Shown: positions 49,501 to 56,430, numbered from the stretch's first letter. The stretch: 64,000 nucleotides of DNA from Luidia sarsii (GCA_949987565.1 OX465115.1:13926017-13990016); one strand, 5' to 3'. Program-made: numbers and translations. The notes: generated by a model not told the origin, from the letters alone.

Positions 49501-52500
49501 GAGTGTGAAGAACTGGACAAGTCAACTTGGCCAGGGCCCCAATTTCAAAGTGTGTCTGGTGACCGCATTGGTTGTGAGGCAGGCCAGCACACTGTCTTCT
49601 GTAGTAGCGCGCAGACCCTCGATCATTCACAATGAAGCCCCACAATAGCGCCATTGTTACCGCTAATCTGGCAATTCATGCAGCAAAAAAGGTGTTTGTC
49701 ATGATAAATATTGCTGAAAAGAGTCTTTGTCTACAGTTTGGACAATAGCGGCGTCCAAATTTTGAAACTCCCTGAGCGGCTATAGACGTCATCCGTACGC
49801 AAGGGGTTAAGCGTGAAAATCTTGCCAAATAATATATTTCATGCCTGGTTAAAACGAGATGGCAGGGAAGCGTTGAAGGTTAACCTTGAAGAATATTGTG
49901 GTTACGGTACTGAATCAAAATCCTATAACAGATATCCTTATCTTGGTCGTTAGGCGTTTTGTCGATGGAAACGACAATTCGTCCGACGACGGTCACAGAG
50001 GACTACAGCGCTCAAGGTCATCAGCCACTGGAGAGGTCAGACGCAGCAGGCGAGAGAGCTGGACCAATCGGCAACGGCCTACTTGGCAGACAGGGACGCC
50101 GTGAGACGGAAGCGGGCGTTGGCCGCCTGGCGGTTGGCATGGCAACAGAAGACCAAAGCAAAGGCCTTCTGCAACCTCACCCTGCTTTCAAGGTACATGC
50201 TGTCCTGTATTGGCTCTCCCCTTCAGATTAAAAGTGGACTTTGTTCATTTGTTTTAATCGTTAGGGGCATGCGTGTTTAGTTTCACGTGGTGGTTTATCA
50301 TCAGGCTGCATTAAGGCGCGGTGCATAGCAACACCACTGGCAGCTCTCAATTCGGAGGTCCAGGTACGAAGAGATTAAAGGTTGTTACGGTCAGCTGTAT
50401 TTCTGCTGTTTATCACAGGTGCGTGAATGCCTGGACCACGTATTCTGAAGCCCGGCGTCAACGGTTGGCTGCCCTGAAGCACTGCCAGGACCAAGCATAC
50501 AGACACACGGTAGGCGGACAGCTGGATGCTGTCTCTCTCTCCCTCTCCCCCTCTCCCCCTCTCCCTCAGCTGTCAGATGTGGTGCAGTTAAGCAAATCAA
50601 CCCAATAGTCCTATTTATACCTTCACACTTTCCTTTACCAGTTTTCCTTGAAAGTATGTTGTTTTTTTCCTTCAAATCGGCTCGTGTACTATCACAGCTG
50701 TCTTCATCGTTTACCAAATGGAGGCTGGGCTACCTGCACTCTCAGGAGCTGGAGCAACGACTGGCTGTTTACCGGCAACAGAGGGCAGCAGAGACTCTGG
50801 CCAGAGTGGTGAGAGAGTGGCACTGGGCTGCCATGGAAGCCAAAGCGGAACAGAGACACTGCACCAGCACAATGGCCACGGTATAGACATGACATTGGAT
50901 TTCTGTTTGGTTCCTTTGGATTTTTGTATGGTTCCTTTAGATTTCAGTTTGGTTCCTATGGATTTCTGTTTGGTTCCTTTGGATTTCTGTATGGTTCCTT
51001 TGGATTTCTGTTTGGTTCCTATGGATTTCTGTTTGGTTCCTTTGGTTTTCTGTATGGTTCCTTTGGACTGATGTTTGGTTCCTTTGGATTTTTGTAAGGT
51101 TCCTTTGGATTTCTGTATGGTTCCTTTGGATTTCTGTATGGTTCCTTTGGATTTCTGTTTGGTTCCTTTGGATTTCTGTATTGTCCCTTTGGATTTCTGT
51201 ATGTTCCTTTGGATTTCTGTTTGGTTCCTTTGGATTTCTGTATGGTTCCTTTGGATTTCTGTATGGTTCCTTTGGATTTCTGTATAGTTCCTTTGGATTT
51301 CTGTTTGGTTCCTTTGGATTTTTGTATGGTTCCTTTGGATTTTTGTATGGTTCCTTTGGATTTCGGTTTAGTTTCTTTGGTTTTCTGTATGGTTCCTTTG
51401 GATTTCTGTATGGTTCCTTCGGATTTCGGTTTAGTTTCTTTGGTTTTCTGTATGGTTCCTTTGAATTTCTGTATTGTTCCTTTGCATTTCTGTTTGGTTC
51501 CTTTGGTTTTCCCAGGTGATGAGACGCTGGCAGAAGGCCTTCAGGGACAGCCGGGCTGCAGCACGGCTAGCCGAGGCCACGCAGACGAGGCTGAATAGGG
51601 CCGCGCTCACAGCTCTCCGTACCTGGGCCCAAGGTATGCTGCAGAACACCATCATAGTCGCACAAAGTCGGCTGCCAAGGGCTCTATACTGACTAGAAAC
51701 AACCTGGACTTCACAAATCATGACAGCGTGCAAAGATAGCCCTTTCATTCTAACTGACTACTAACAAATTACGGGTAGGAATCAAAGATGAACCAGTTTG
51801 GGAAGATTTGGAGAAAAAAAAATGATCCTAGCAGGACCTTTCTCAAAGGCAGAAGGGAAGATTCTGTTAACTTTGACTGCCACACAGGGTTTTTTTTAAT
51901 AATGAGGGATTTTACAAAACAATCGGGAACAATAAATACCGGTACCTGTGAAATAAATCCATAAGATCTAGAGTACACTGTGATATTGTCAACTCCGCTC
52001 AAGACCGCGGTGGTTGTAGACAGATGATGGTGATGATGTGTACAAGCGAGTCAAACCTGCCACAATAGGACATCTGTGTGGCTTTTGGCTTGCTACCGGT
52101 ACATATTGCTTTGTGGTAAGCCGAAAAAGACTCTGTTTAAAACTTGGACGATAGCGGTGCCCATGATTTGGAGGGCCCGGCGCCACAGCAACACCACCAG
52201 CGCTCCGAATTCGGAGTTTCCGGCGCGAAGCCGTCATAAAACCGGATTCTCTCTCTCCTCCCCGCCGTTGCTGTTGCAGGCAGGATAGCGCGGAGGCACA
52301 CGCAGGGTCAGGTTCGGGAGCGCTGTTGTCGGCACCAGCTCCAGGCTGCCTTTGAACTCTGGAAGGAACGAGCGCTGGAGAGGACCAAGGCTCGAGCCCA
52401 CGCCCGCCAAGTCCTGCAGAAGAGGTACAGGGATTGTAACACCTCCAGAAATCCACACCATTTCCGGAAATCCGGAAATTTCCGGAAATGGTGTGGTTTT

Positions 52501-54670
52501 ATTTTCTATTTTATTTTTATTTTATTTTATTTTATTTTATTTTATTTTATTTATTTTAAATTTATTTTATTTTATTTTATTTTATTTTTATTTTTTTGAT
52601 CTTATTTTTTTTTTTTTTTTTTAATTATTATTATTATTATTATTATTATTTTTTATTTTTTATTTTTTTTTAAATGTCAAACAGGTATTTCAAACTGCTT
52701 ATTTTTATCTGTTAAAACCCTAAAAACTGAAGGCTGTTTTCACCACTGCCGTGAATCTCTCAGTCGTGTAAGCTCTCACTCGCGGTTTCATCTCTCGCTC
52801 ACTCGCAGTGGCAGTCGCACATTTTATTGGCCTCTCACAATTAATTGATTTTCAGGAAATGACTTTGTCGATCACTTACATCCCTGATGTATGTAGCTTT
52901 GCTCCTTAAGTTCAAACCCCAACTTGAATCCACTCTGTCTCATTTAAAAAAAAAAAAAAACATCTTATCAGGGTCTTCCAAGCATGGATTGCGGGAATCA
53001 GGCGAAACAAAGAGCTGCGGTCACTCTCGGAAAGAGCAGCGAGGCAATGCAGGACGCTGCAGCTACGGGCGGCCGTGCGCGTCTGGGCTCAACGCCTCGG
53101 GCAGGCCAGCCGACTGAGCCATCGCCTGGAGGGCGCCCTCGAGAGGCGAGACGGTGCCAGGCTGGCCGCCGCCTTCGCCGCATGGAGGAGAGAGGCCGGG
53201 GAGCGGCGGGCGGACAGGTACCGGGAGAGCTCACTGCTGAGGCGGGGGTGGTCCGTCTGGAGGAGGGGGACGCTGGAGAGGCAGGTTGAGGAGGATCTGA
53301 GTCTGCTTGCCGAGGAGCATCATGGGAGGAGCGTAGGGTAAGGGCTATAGCGGCATCCTTACTGAACCTCTGGCAGTATACTCTGTACTACTCTGTGAAA
53401 ATATTGACGGTCGTAGCTCTCCATAATACAGGTGTTGTTTGTCTGCCACCTGCTCAAAGTGATGCTTATTCATATGGTCTTTTCAAAACCACGGCTCAGG
53501 CTCTGGTTCCGTTTTTGACTCTGGCTCGGGTTCTGGCTGGGGCTCTGGCTCTGGCTCTGGGCCTAGTCCTGGCTCTGGCCCTGGCTCTGGCTCTGGCTCG
53601 GGCTCTATCTCTGGCATGGGCTCTGGCTCGGGCTCATTTCTGACATCGATTAGCAGGTAAAATGGGGCTACTACTTTGTAAAACAGAAGTTCTGTTCCAG
53701 GCTGAATAAGAGAACAGAGCTTCAACATCGAAGAGGGAAAACAAATTACAAGCTGTGTTTTTGGCTAATAGATTATGAGGATTAACTCTTAGCCTGAGGC
53801 CCTAAAGCCGTGTTTTTCGGAGAGGCTTACTGTGAGGAAAGACCTGAAGGTTTGCATGGTGGAAGCACAGTGTGGAGATGAAGCGTGTAACAAAAGAGGA
53901 CTGAAGTGATCGGGTTTCGGTGGCTTGTTTCCCTCTCTCAGGATCAGGGTGCTGCGGCTGTGGTGGACCGAGGCAAAGGTGGCCAAGCTGAGGAGGAGAC
54001 GGGACACCAGACTGGCCCAGAAGTACGCCAGGCTGTGGAGGCAGGGCCCCAAGATGGAGGCAACGGCCCAGGCCATGGTAGGGTACCTTGCACTCCATAC
54101 GCGCATATTGAACGAGGCAGGTCTGTGACCAGTGCACAGATGTTTGTGCCACATGCGGCAATTCACATGCGGCAGTGTTACCTTTCTTTTGACAGTTTCT
54201 TCCCTCTGGCTGTCTTGGAAAGCTTTCTGACAAAAATCGATTTTGGCGTCTGACTTTTTTCGTACTCACAGGATGCTTATTGGACCATCAAGAATGCTTG
54301 GTCAATCTGGAGGCGGTGTAGGACCCAGACTCTCATGTCAAAGACAGTGCAGCAGCAAATGGATGCTCAAGTCAGGCAACAGGTCAGTTAGGTGCACCAG
54401 ACTGAAGGGGTATACAGACATTTTATTTTAGGCTACTTCAGTGTGATCATCCATCCTTCCCTCTCGGCCTGCCTTCCTGCCTCCCTCCCCGCCTCCCTGC
54501 TTCCCTACCTCCCTGCCTCCCTCCCTCCCTCCCTCCCTCCCTGCCTCCCTGCCTCCCTCCCCGCCTCCCTGCCCCCCCCCTGCCTGCCTCCCTGCCTGCC
54601 TCCCTACTTCCTTCCCTGCCTCCCTACTTCCTTCCCTGCCTCCCTCCCTTCCTCCCTGCCTGCCTCCCCG

Positions 54671-54701
<31 letters not shown>

Positions 54702-55216
54702 TCCTGCCTCCCTGTCTTTCTCCCTGCCTCACTGCCTCCCTCCCTACCTGCCTGCCTGCCTCCCCGTCCCTTCCTCCCTTCCTCCCTCCCCCTCCCTCCC
54801 TCCCTCCCTCCCTCCTCCCTCAATCCCTCTCTCCCCACCTCCCTCCCTCACTCCCTCTCTCCCCGCCTCCCTCCCTCCCTCCTCCCTCAAAGCAAGGATT
54901 TTCACATGAATCATGATCAAACTCAAGAGTCAAACGGATCCTTAAATAAAGAACCCATGCTCATGATGTCAAACTGATCCTCCAATAGGTGTTCCGGTCC
55001 TGGCAGAGGCATACTTCTCCCGGCGGCGGCGGCAACAACGGCTTGCGTCGCGACGTGTTGAATCGGCGCCTGCACGCCGCCTTCCAGCTGTGGCGAGAAC
55101 AAACCCAGGCAGCCGACGACCGCTCCTGCACCTCCAGCATCAGCTACGCAAGCTCGTCCGGAGCCAGCGAGCTGGTGGGGATCTGGATGAACGCCCAGAG
55201 GACTGGTTCAGTCTAG
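24753..55216 (+). CDS. Giant SFI1-like (centrin-binding repeat) protein, 32 exons, ~3026 aa
   Basis: Thirty-two exons join with GT-AG junctions and unbroken phase into 9,081 nt. Layout: 1-967 low-complexity, Ser/Pro/Arg-rich; 968-1730 first array of Trp repeats (exons 5-16); 1731-2096 low-complexity (exon 17); 2097-3026 second array (exons 18-32). Repeats are Arg/Gln-rich amphipathic helices with a core such as AFxxWRxx ([32 protein letters not shown]), about 20-40 residues apart and roughly fifty in number. This is the hallmark of Sfi1, whose repeats each bind a centrin on a long helix at spindle poles and centrioles. The function is inferred from that. Human SFI1 is about 1,240 aa, so this protein is over twice as long, and I see no match outside the repeats; orthology is open. 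The exon 1 ATG follows an acceptor-like site, so coding exons further 5' are possible. Confidence 0.82.
25137..25169 (+). other. Perfect 15-bp inverted repeat in coding sequence
   Basis: GAGGTTCTTCAGGAC, loop AAC, GTCCTGAAGAACCTC; encodes [11 protein letters not shown] in exon 1 of the SFI1-like gene. Confidence 0.9.
25524..28325. other. SFI1-like intron 1, unique-looking AT-rich DNA
   Basis: No exon found on either strand. 27640-27960 is locally CpG-richer with ATCGCGATTTGAATCGCGAT; 28050-28135 holds an imperfect inverted repeat around GAGAAGAGATGTGTTTCAAC. Confidence 0.45.
28326..28476 (+). CDS. SFI1-like exon 2 (residues 258-308)
   Basis: Starts after TTTTTCCAG; reads [18 protein letters not shown] and ends LAGY with GTGAGA, phase 1. 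It is followed by a 600-bp pyrimidine tract. Confidence 0.72.
28516..29118. repeat. 600-bp CCT/CTC pyrimidine tract
   Basis: Nearly all C/T in SFI1-like intron 2; Leu/Pro/Ser open frames across it are not genes. Confidence 0.92.
29806..31568 (+). CDS. SFI1-like exon 3 (residues 308-895, large low-complexity exon)
   Basis: A 1.76-kb exon, phase-matched at both ends (acceptor CAACAACAG; donor AAG|GTTCCT). Ser/Arg/Pro-rich with one ordered-looking acidic patch, [18 protein letters not shown]. There are no SFI1 repeats here. Confidence 0.72.
31681..31805. repeat. Fold-back element, 'CGATCCTAGCAGGACC' family
   Basis: AGGAGGGCCTGATGTTTCGA to AACGTCAGGCCCTCTAACTT, just after exon 3. Confidence 0.85.
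32017..32232 (+). CDS. SFI1-like exon 4 (residues 896-967)
   Basis: Basic linker, then the first helix before the repeats: [16 protein letters not shown]. Acceptor is TTTTTCCAG; donor is GTACGT, phase 0. Confidence 0.75.
32488..32552 (+). repeat. Single fold-back arm
   Basis: CTGCCTTTGAGAAAGTTCCT then GCCAGGATCGAAACGTCAGG. Confidence 0.7.
32640..32720 (-). mobile_element. SINE tail with tRNA B-box
   Basis: Reverse complement reads GGTGGTAAGAGCGCTTCTAC, then GGGTTCAAGTCC (box B consensus) and CCAGTCAATT. Confidence 0.7.
32866..32945 (+). CDS. SFI1-like exon 5 (968-994; first repeat)
   Basis: Reads [20 protein letters not shown]. The donor splits an Arg codon (AG|GTGAGA). Confidence 0.75.
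33091..33310 (+). CDS. SFI1-like exon 6 (994-1067)
   Basis: Repeats centred on CFGAWREV and GLRWAVS. Acceptor CTCGTCAG, donor GTGAGT, phase 0. Confidence 0.82.
33384..34049. mobile_element. ~665-bp element with TIRs, carries the empty TTAA site
   Basis: CCAATTTCATAGAGTTGCTT and CTCTATGAAATTGTACCC form termini; three direct TTGCTTAAGCACAAAAA units at the left. Confidence 0.72.
34542..34687 (+). CDS. SFI1-like exon 7 (1068-1116)
   Basis: Begins with the repeat Trp itself (WRDIHQ) and contains SFRVWRDL. Donor GTGAGA, phase 2. Confidence 0.82.
34735..35060 (-). mobile_element. tRNA-derived SINE-like element (fullest copy)
   Basis: Reverse complement gives, in order, the head (GTTTGCATCTGAATGAAAG), GACTGGCGCCCCCACC, GGATAGCTCAGCTGGAAGAG (box A), CGGGTTCAATTAAGTCCCGG (box B) and GTCAAAGTTTTCTTTGCC. 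It sits between outward arms of a GGCTTAGGC-type fold-back. Confidence 0.8.
35520..35696 (+). CDS. SFI1-like exon 8 (1116-1175)
   Basis: Repeats [12 protein letters not shown] and VIRKAWDAV. Acceptor CCCTCAG, donor GTGAGT, phase 2. Confidence 0.82.
35745..36165. repeat. ~43-bp minisatellite in intron 8
   Basis: About nine units of GGATATTTTCAAGATTTTCA plus AGGGTTCAGGTAAATCTCTG, with internally deleted units. Confidence 0.9.
36150..36270 (+). repeat. Dispersed repeat carrying histone-type stem-loop
   Basis: GACGGCCAGAGCATACTGGT, then GGTTCTTTTCAGAACCAC at 36198, then CTATACATGGTGTCACCGCA. Same arrangement at 47085-47175. Confidence 0.75.
36390..36581 (+). CDS. SFI1-like exon 9 (1175-1239)
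   Basis: Repeats VLHAWHRA and LFVQWKEE. The Arg codon is split at the GTGAGA donor. Confidence 0.82.
36793..36880. repeat. Fold-back element, 'CGATCCTAGCAGGACC' family
   Basis: GGCCTGACGTTTCAATCCCA and TGGGATTGAAACGTCAGTCC arms, almost no spacer. Confidence 0.8.
36878..37275. mobile_element. TIR element, 'GTTCTGCTTCCGATTACATG' family, copy 1
   Basis: Left GGTTCTGCTTCCGATTACAT, right GGTAACTGGAAGCAGAACTA; internal duplication of the left part at 37045. Confidence 0.75.
37464..37694 (+). CDS. SFI1-like exon 10 (1239-1316)
   Basis: Three repeats: [16 protein letters not shown] and LFAAWRRC. Donor GTAAAA, phase 2. Confidence 0.82.
37743..37800 (+). repeat. Single fold-back arm in intron 10
   Basis: CTCTGCCTTTGAGAAAGGTC then CTGCTAGGATTGAAACGTCA. 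Confidence 0.7.
37882..38114 (+). CDS. SFI1-like exon 11 (1316-1394)
   Basis: Repeats TLGVWKSR and AVSKWREA. The upstream intron is only 187 nt and carries a fold-back arm. Donor GTAAGG, phase 1. Confidence 0.82.
38240..38500. mobile_element. TIR element, 'GTTCTGCTTCCGATTACATG' family, copy 2
   Basis: TAGGCCCCCAAAAAAGTTCT and GGAAGCAGAACTATTTTTTT with GGGGCCTA make the termini. Confidence 0.82.
38710..39020. repeat. Fold-back fragments and SINE tail cluster
   Basis: Arms at 38715-38778 and 38960-39010; between them (38805-38880) GTGTTCAAATCCCGGTCCAG then TCAAAGTTTTCTTTGCC is a SINE tail. Confidence 0.65.
39088..39274 (+). CDS. SFI1-like exon 12 (1394-1456)
   Basis: Repeats AFRLWSAE and LLLSWRLL. 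The acceptor is ATCGAAAG, weak in its last bases but preceded by T-rich DNA. Confidence 0.8.
39455..39725 (+). repeat. Intronic dispersed repeat X, copy 1
   Basis: TTTCCGGAAATGGTGTGATT, T-rich stretch, CTGAAGGGCGCCTGCAC, GTGAATCTCTCGGTCG, CACAATTTATTGGCCTTCAG, CATCCCTGA. Other copies 47190, 52440 and 62650, all + strand. Confidence 0.8.
40052..40156 (+). CDS. SFI1-like exon 13 (1456-1491)
   Basis: Short exon with SFDAWRSV and AFVKWR. Acceptor CCAATCAG, donor GTATGC, phase 2. Confidence 0.8.
40798..41023 (+). CDS. SFI1-like exon 14 (1491-1566)
   Basis: Repeats [16 protein letters not shown] and FFFAWRRS. A long T-run precedes the acceptor. Donor GTGGGT, phase 0. Confidence 0.82.
41425..41600 (+). 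CDS. SFI1-like exon 15 (1567-1625)
   Basis: Repeats VFLRRWSR and CFRAWRRQ. Donor GTACAG splits an Arg codon. Confidence 0.82.
41938..42253 (+). CDS. SFI1-like exon 16 (1625-1730; end of first array)
   Basis: One repeat (VFSAWRQE), then a Ser/Leu/Pro-rich linker with [11 protein letters not shown]. Donor CTG|GTGAAC, phase 0. The same junction sequence recurs in the tandem repeat just downstream. Confidence 0.78.
42251..42960. repeat. ~145-bp tandem repeat starting at the exon 16 donor
   Basis: Five units beginning CTGGTGAACATT or CTAGTGAACATT (42251, 42394, 42548, 42696, 42836), each with AATAAATGTGGGATAGGGAG and GGAAAAACTGACT. Confidence 0.88.
43015..43115 (+). mobile_element. SINE tail fragments
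   Basis: GGGTTCAAGTCCCTG and then a second B-box-like stretch ending CCGGTCCAGACAAATTTTCT. Confidence 0.55.
43250..44347 (+). CDS. SFI1-like exon 17 (1731-2096; low-complexity linker between arrays)
   Basis: A 366-codon exon, Ser/Pro/Arg-rich with no Trp repeat. It separates the two repeat arrays. Acceptor ATTCATTAG, donor GTGAGC, phase 0 at both ends, so skipping would keep frame. Confidence 0.75.
44535..44592 (+). repeat. Single fold-back arm in intron 17
   Basis: TTTGCCTTTGAAAAAGGTCC then TGCTAGGATGAGAATGTCAG, 50 bp before exon 18. Confidence 0.65.
44646..44852 (+). CDS. SFI1-like exon 18 (2097-2165; start of second array)
   Basis: Repeats [16 protein letters not shown] and ALSAWQRQ. 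Acceptor TTTCAG, donor GTGAGT, phase 0. Confidence 0.82.
44899..45140. repeat. (CTGCCT)n hexanucleotide array
   Basis: About 40 units of CTGCCT/CTGCCC in intron 18. Confidence 0.95.
45287..45430 (+). CDS. SFI1-like exon 19 (2166-2213)
   Basis: Repeats HLLAWMHC and GLSTWKNK. Acceptor TTTTTAG, donor GTACCA, phase 0. Confidence 0.8.
45501..45627. mobile_element. ~127-bp MITE
   Basis: TIRs GGCCGTGTCCGAAAC and GTTTCGGACACGGCC. Confidence 0.85.
46123..46216. repeat. Fold-back element, 'CGATCCTAGCAGGACC' family
   Basis: AAAAGTTAGAAGGCCTGACG and CGTCAGGCCCTCTAACTTTT, minimal spacer. Confidence 0.85.
46281..46472. mobile_element. ~195-bp MITE, copy 2
   Basis: Nearly identical to 16621-16817, including ACTTGACCCGTCCGATG. 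Confidence 0.88.
46678..46880 (+). CDS. SFI1-like exon 20 (2214-2281)
   Basis: Repeats VVHSWRGY and CLRAWKRQ. Donor GTAACG splits an Arg codon. Confidence 0.82.
46960..47175. repeat. Inverted pair of the histone-stem-loop repeat
   Basis: Left half is the reverse complement of the right half; stem-loops at 47015-47031 (one extra T) and 47107-47122, centre AGTATGCTCTGGTAGGCTGG. Confidence 0.8.
47190..47500 (+). repeat. Intronic dispersed repeat X, copy 2
   Basis: Same order of blocks as 39455 with a longer T-run; ends CACGTACATCCCTG shortly before exon 21. Confidence 0.8.
47635..47725 (+). CDS. SFI1-like exon 21 (2281-2311)
   Basis: Short exon with [10 protein letters not shown]. Acceptor CTCGTAG, donor GTACGC, phase 0. 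Confidence 0.8.
47835..47960 (-). mobile_element. SINE head fragment
   Basis: TTTTCATTCAGATGCAAACA, GTTGTAAACCCGGCC and GGATCACACTAAGAGGATGC parallel 34964-35040. Confidence 0.6.
48011..48273 (+). CDS. SFI1-like exon 22 (2312-2399)
   Basis: Repeats [17 protein letters not shown] and CWTAWREQ. The acceptor is TCGGAAAG after a T-run. Donor GTGAGT, phase 2. Confidence 0.82.
48341..49100. repeat. ~122-bp tandem repeat filling intron 22
   Basis: Seven units, each with GATCTGTGCTAGGATTG, CCATTGGCTTGGCTTGAAGG and AATCTCAGCAACACCTCTCC. Confidence 0.92.
49237..49504 (+). CDS. SFI1-like exon 23 (2399-2488)
   Basis: Repeats [16 protein letters not shown] and ALTEWQKF. The donor AGT|GTGAAG was picked because it restores phase with exon 24; it is not a strong consensus. 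Confidence 0.72.
49954..50192 (+). CDS. SFI1-like exon 24 (2489-2568)
   Basis: Repeats [16 protein letters not shown] and ALAAWRLAW. The acceptor is GGTCGTTAG. Donor GTACAT, phase 2. Confidence 0.76.
50419..50509 (+). CDS. SFI1-like exon 25 (2568-2598)
   Basis: Short exon with CVNAWTTY. Acceptor TATCACAG, donor GTAGGC, phase 0. Confidence 0.8.
50698..50880 (+). CDS. SFI1-like exon 26 (2599-2659)
   Basis: Repeats SFTKWRLG and VVREWHWA. The donor GTATAG opens an intron that is nearly all minisatellite. Confidence 0.8.
50881..51515. repeat. 21-bp minisatellite forming all of intron 26
   Basis: About 30 units of GGATTTCTGTTTGGTTCCTT, from the donor to the acceptor. It leaves heptapeptide frames (PLDFCMV) open, but splicing removes it. 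Confidence 0.93.
51516..51633 (+). CDS. SFI1-like exon 27 (2660-2699)
   Basis: Repeats VMRRWQKA and ALRTWAQ. Acceptor TTTTCCCAG directly after the minisatellite. Donor GTATGC, phase 1. Confidence 0.8.
51818..51855. repeat. Single fold-back arm
   Basis: GATCCTAGCAGGACCTTTCT then CAAAGGCAG in intron 27. Confidence 0.65.
52280..52424 (+). CDS. SFI1-like exon 28 (2699-2747)
   Basis: One repeat, AFELWKER, in an Arg/His-rich helix. Acceptor GTTGCAG, donor GTACAG splitting an Arg codon. Confidence 0.8.
52440..52890 (+). repeat. Intronic dispersed repeat X, copy 3, with (TTTTA)n
   Basis: ATTTCCGGAAATGGTGTGGT, 170 bp of TTTTA/ATT simple sequence, then GTGAATCTCTCAGTCG and GACTTTGTCGATCACTTACA. Confidence 0.85.
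52972..53337 (+). CDS. SFI1-like exon 29 (2747-2869)
   Basis: Longest repeat exon, four motifs: [24 protein letters not shown] and WSVWRRGT. Donor GG|GTAAGG, phase 2. Confidence 0.82.
53500..53640. repeat. (GGCTCT)n array
   Basis: GGCTCTGGCTCTGGCTCTGG-type hexamers in intron 29, starting near a fold-back arm CAAAACCACGGCTCAGGCTC. Confidence 0.88.
53942..54077 (+). CDS. SFI1-like exon 30 (2869-2914)
   Basis: Repeats VLRLWWTE and ARLWRQGP. Acceptor CTCTCAG, donor GTAGGG, phase 0. Confidence 0.8.
54272..54382 (+). CDS. SFI1-like exon 31 (2915-2951)
   Basis: [10 protein letters not shown] repeat followed by a Gln-rich helix. Acceptor ACTCACAG, donor GTCAGT, phase 0. Confidence 0.78.
54460..54893. 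repeat. CCTCCCTG pyrimidine minisatellite in intron 31
   Basis: CTCCCTGCCTCCCTC-type units, about 430 bp. Confidence 0.92.
54989..55216 (+). CDS. SFI1-like exon 32 (2952-3026, stop)
   Basis: Last repeats VFRSWQRH and AFQLWREQ, then a Ser-rich tail ending QRTGSV and TAG. A related ~25-bp sequence spanning this end recurs three times downstream. Confidence 0.8.
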   Translation: MFRSWQRHTSPGGGGNNGLRRDVLNRRLHAAFQLWREQTQAADDRSCTSSISYASSSGASELVGIWMNAQRTGSV

Positions 55217-55279
55217 GGCCGCCACAAGGGCTTGCAGACACAGAAGAACCCAAGAGCTCCAATTGAAACAACCTTGAGG

Positions 55280-55670
55280 GATCTCAGGATGTGACTCTGA
55301 CTCAACCTCGAGTTTTGACTCAAGATCTGGCTATGGGCCTGACTAGGGCTCTGGCTATGGGCCTGACTAGGGCTCTGGCTATGGCTAAGACTCAGGATCT
55401 GGCATTCACTCGGACACTGACTTAAGATTGAGGTCTGACTCAAGATCTGGCTCTGACTATGGGCCTGACTAGGGCTCTGGCTATGGCTCAGACTCAGGAT
55501 CTGGCATTTACTCTGACTCTGACTCAAGCTTGAGTTCTGACTCAAGATATGGCTCTGACTATGGGCCTGACTAGGGCTCTGACTATGGCTCTGACTCAGG
55601 ATCTAGCTCTGACTTCGACTCTGGCTATGACTCTGGATCTGGCTCTGACTCTGACTCCATTCCTGCCGTA
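55280..55670. repeat. GACTCTGGCTATGGGCCTGA array after the stop codon
   Basis: Imperfect hexamer-based array with longer period units GGGCCTGACTAGGGCTCTGG, in the presumed 3' UTR or flank. Confidence 0.88.
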
Positions 55671-56165
55671 TGAAAATCCGACCCATCACGATACTGTCTC
55701 AGCAGCAGATTTTGAATTTGATTTTGACATTCTATCCTGAATGAGAAACTAGCTTTTCAATCAACATGAAATTGCATGGTCTGTTTTTTTCAGCTGTTGG
55801 CTCACAGAGGCACAGCCTGAGCTGAAGCCATAAGTTCAACAAAGCCCCTTTATGTGCCTGAAACTATTGCTGGCTTTTTAGAACCACAGACACCAGGGAT
55901 TTATTTATCTTATTTATTTTTATTTATTTCATTTTTCAGGATACATGTACAGCATTCACATCACATCACACAAGTATATACATAAATAATAAATAAATCA
56001 GTAAAAAAATAAATAAAAAAAAACCAAACAAACAAGCAAACAAACAACAACAGCAACAATAACAGAAACAACATCCAATTAACTCCCGCAGGATTGCCCA
56101 AGAGAAACCAGTTTCTGTCAGGGTGGCTCTCCAAACTGATATTGGATGACAGAAAACAAAAAATG

Positions 56166-56430
56166 TGAATAAACACTCGGAGGGCTGGATCAGTCTAGGG
56201 CCCTGACTGCCTAGCAACAGTGAAGTCTAATGGTGACATGAAAAAAGGCTGGATGAGGATGATAACAGCAGATAATGTGGTTGAACACCCAGAGGACTAG
56301 GCCAGTCTAGGCCAATGACATCAGCTCAATGCCTTGAATATCAGACTGTGATGTGAATGAAATGTGTGCTTCATGGTGGCAAAAATCAGGAAATGCTATT
56401 GCTGAGAGGACTAGACCAGTCTAGGTTTTA
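56166..56430. repeat. Three downstream echoes of the SFI1-like C-terminal end
   Basis: GGCTGGATCAGTCTAGGGCC (56186), GAGGACTAGGCCAGTCTAGG (56294), GAGGACTAGACCAGTCTAGG (56406) resemble GAGGACTGGTTCAGTCTAGG at the stop codon. AATAAA at 56168-56173 is a candidate polyadenylation signal. Confidence 0.6.

Noticed and set aside
50718..51598. PLDFCMV heptapeptide repeat protein
   Set aside because: It is the intron 26 minisatellite, bounded by a donor and an acceptor that join exons in phase.
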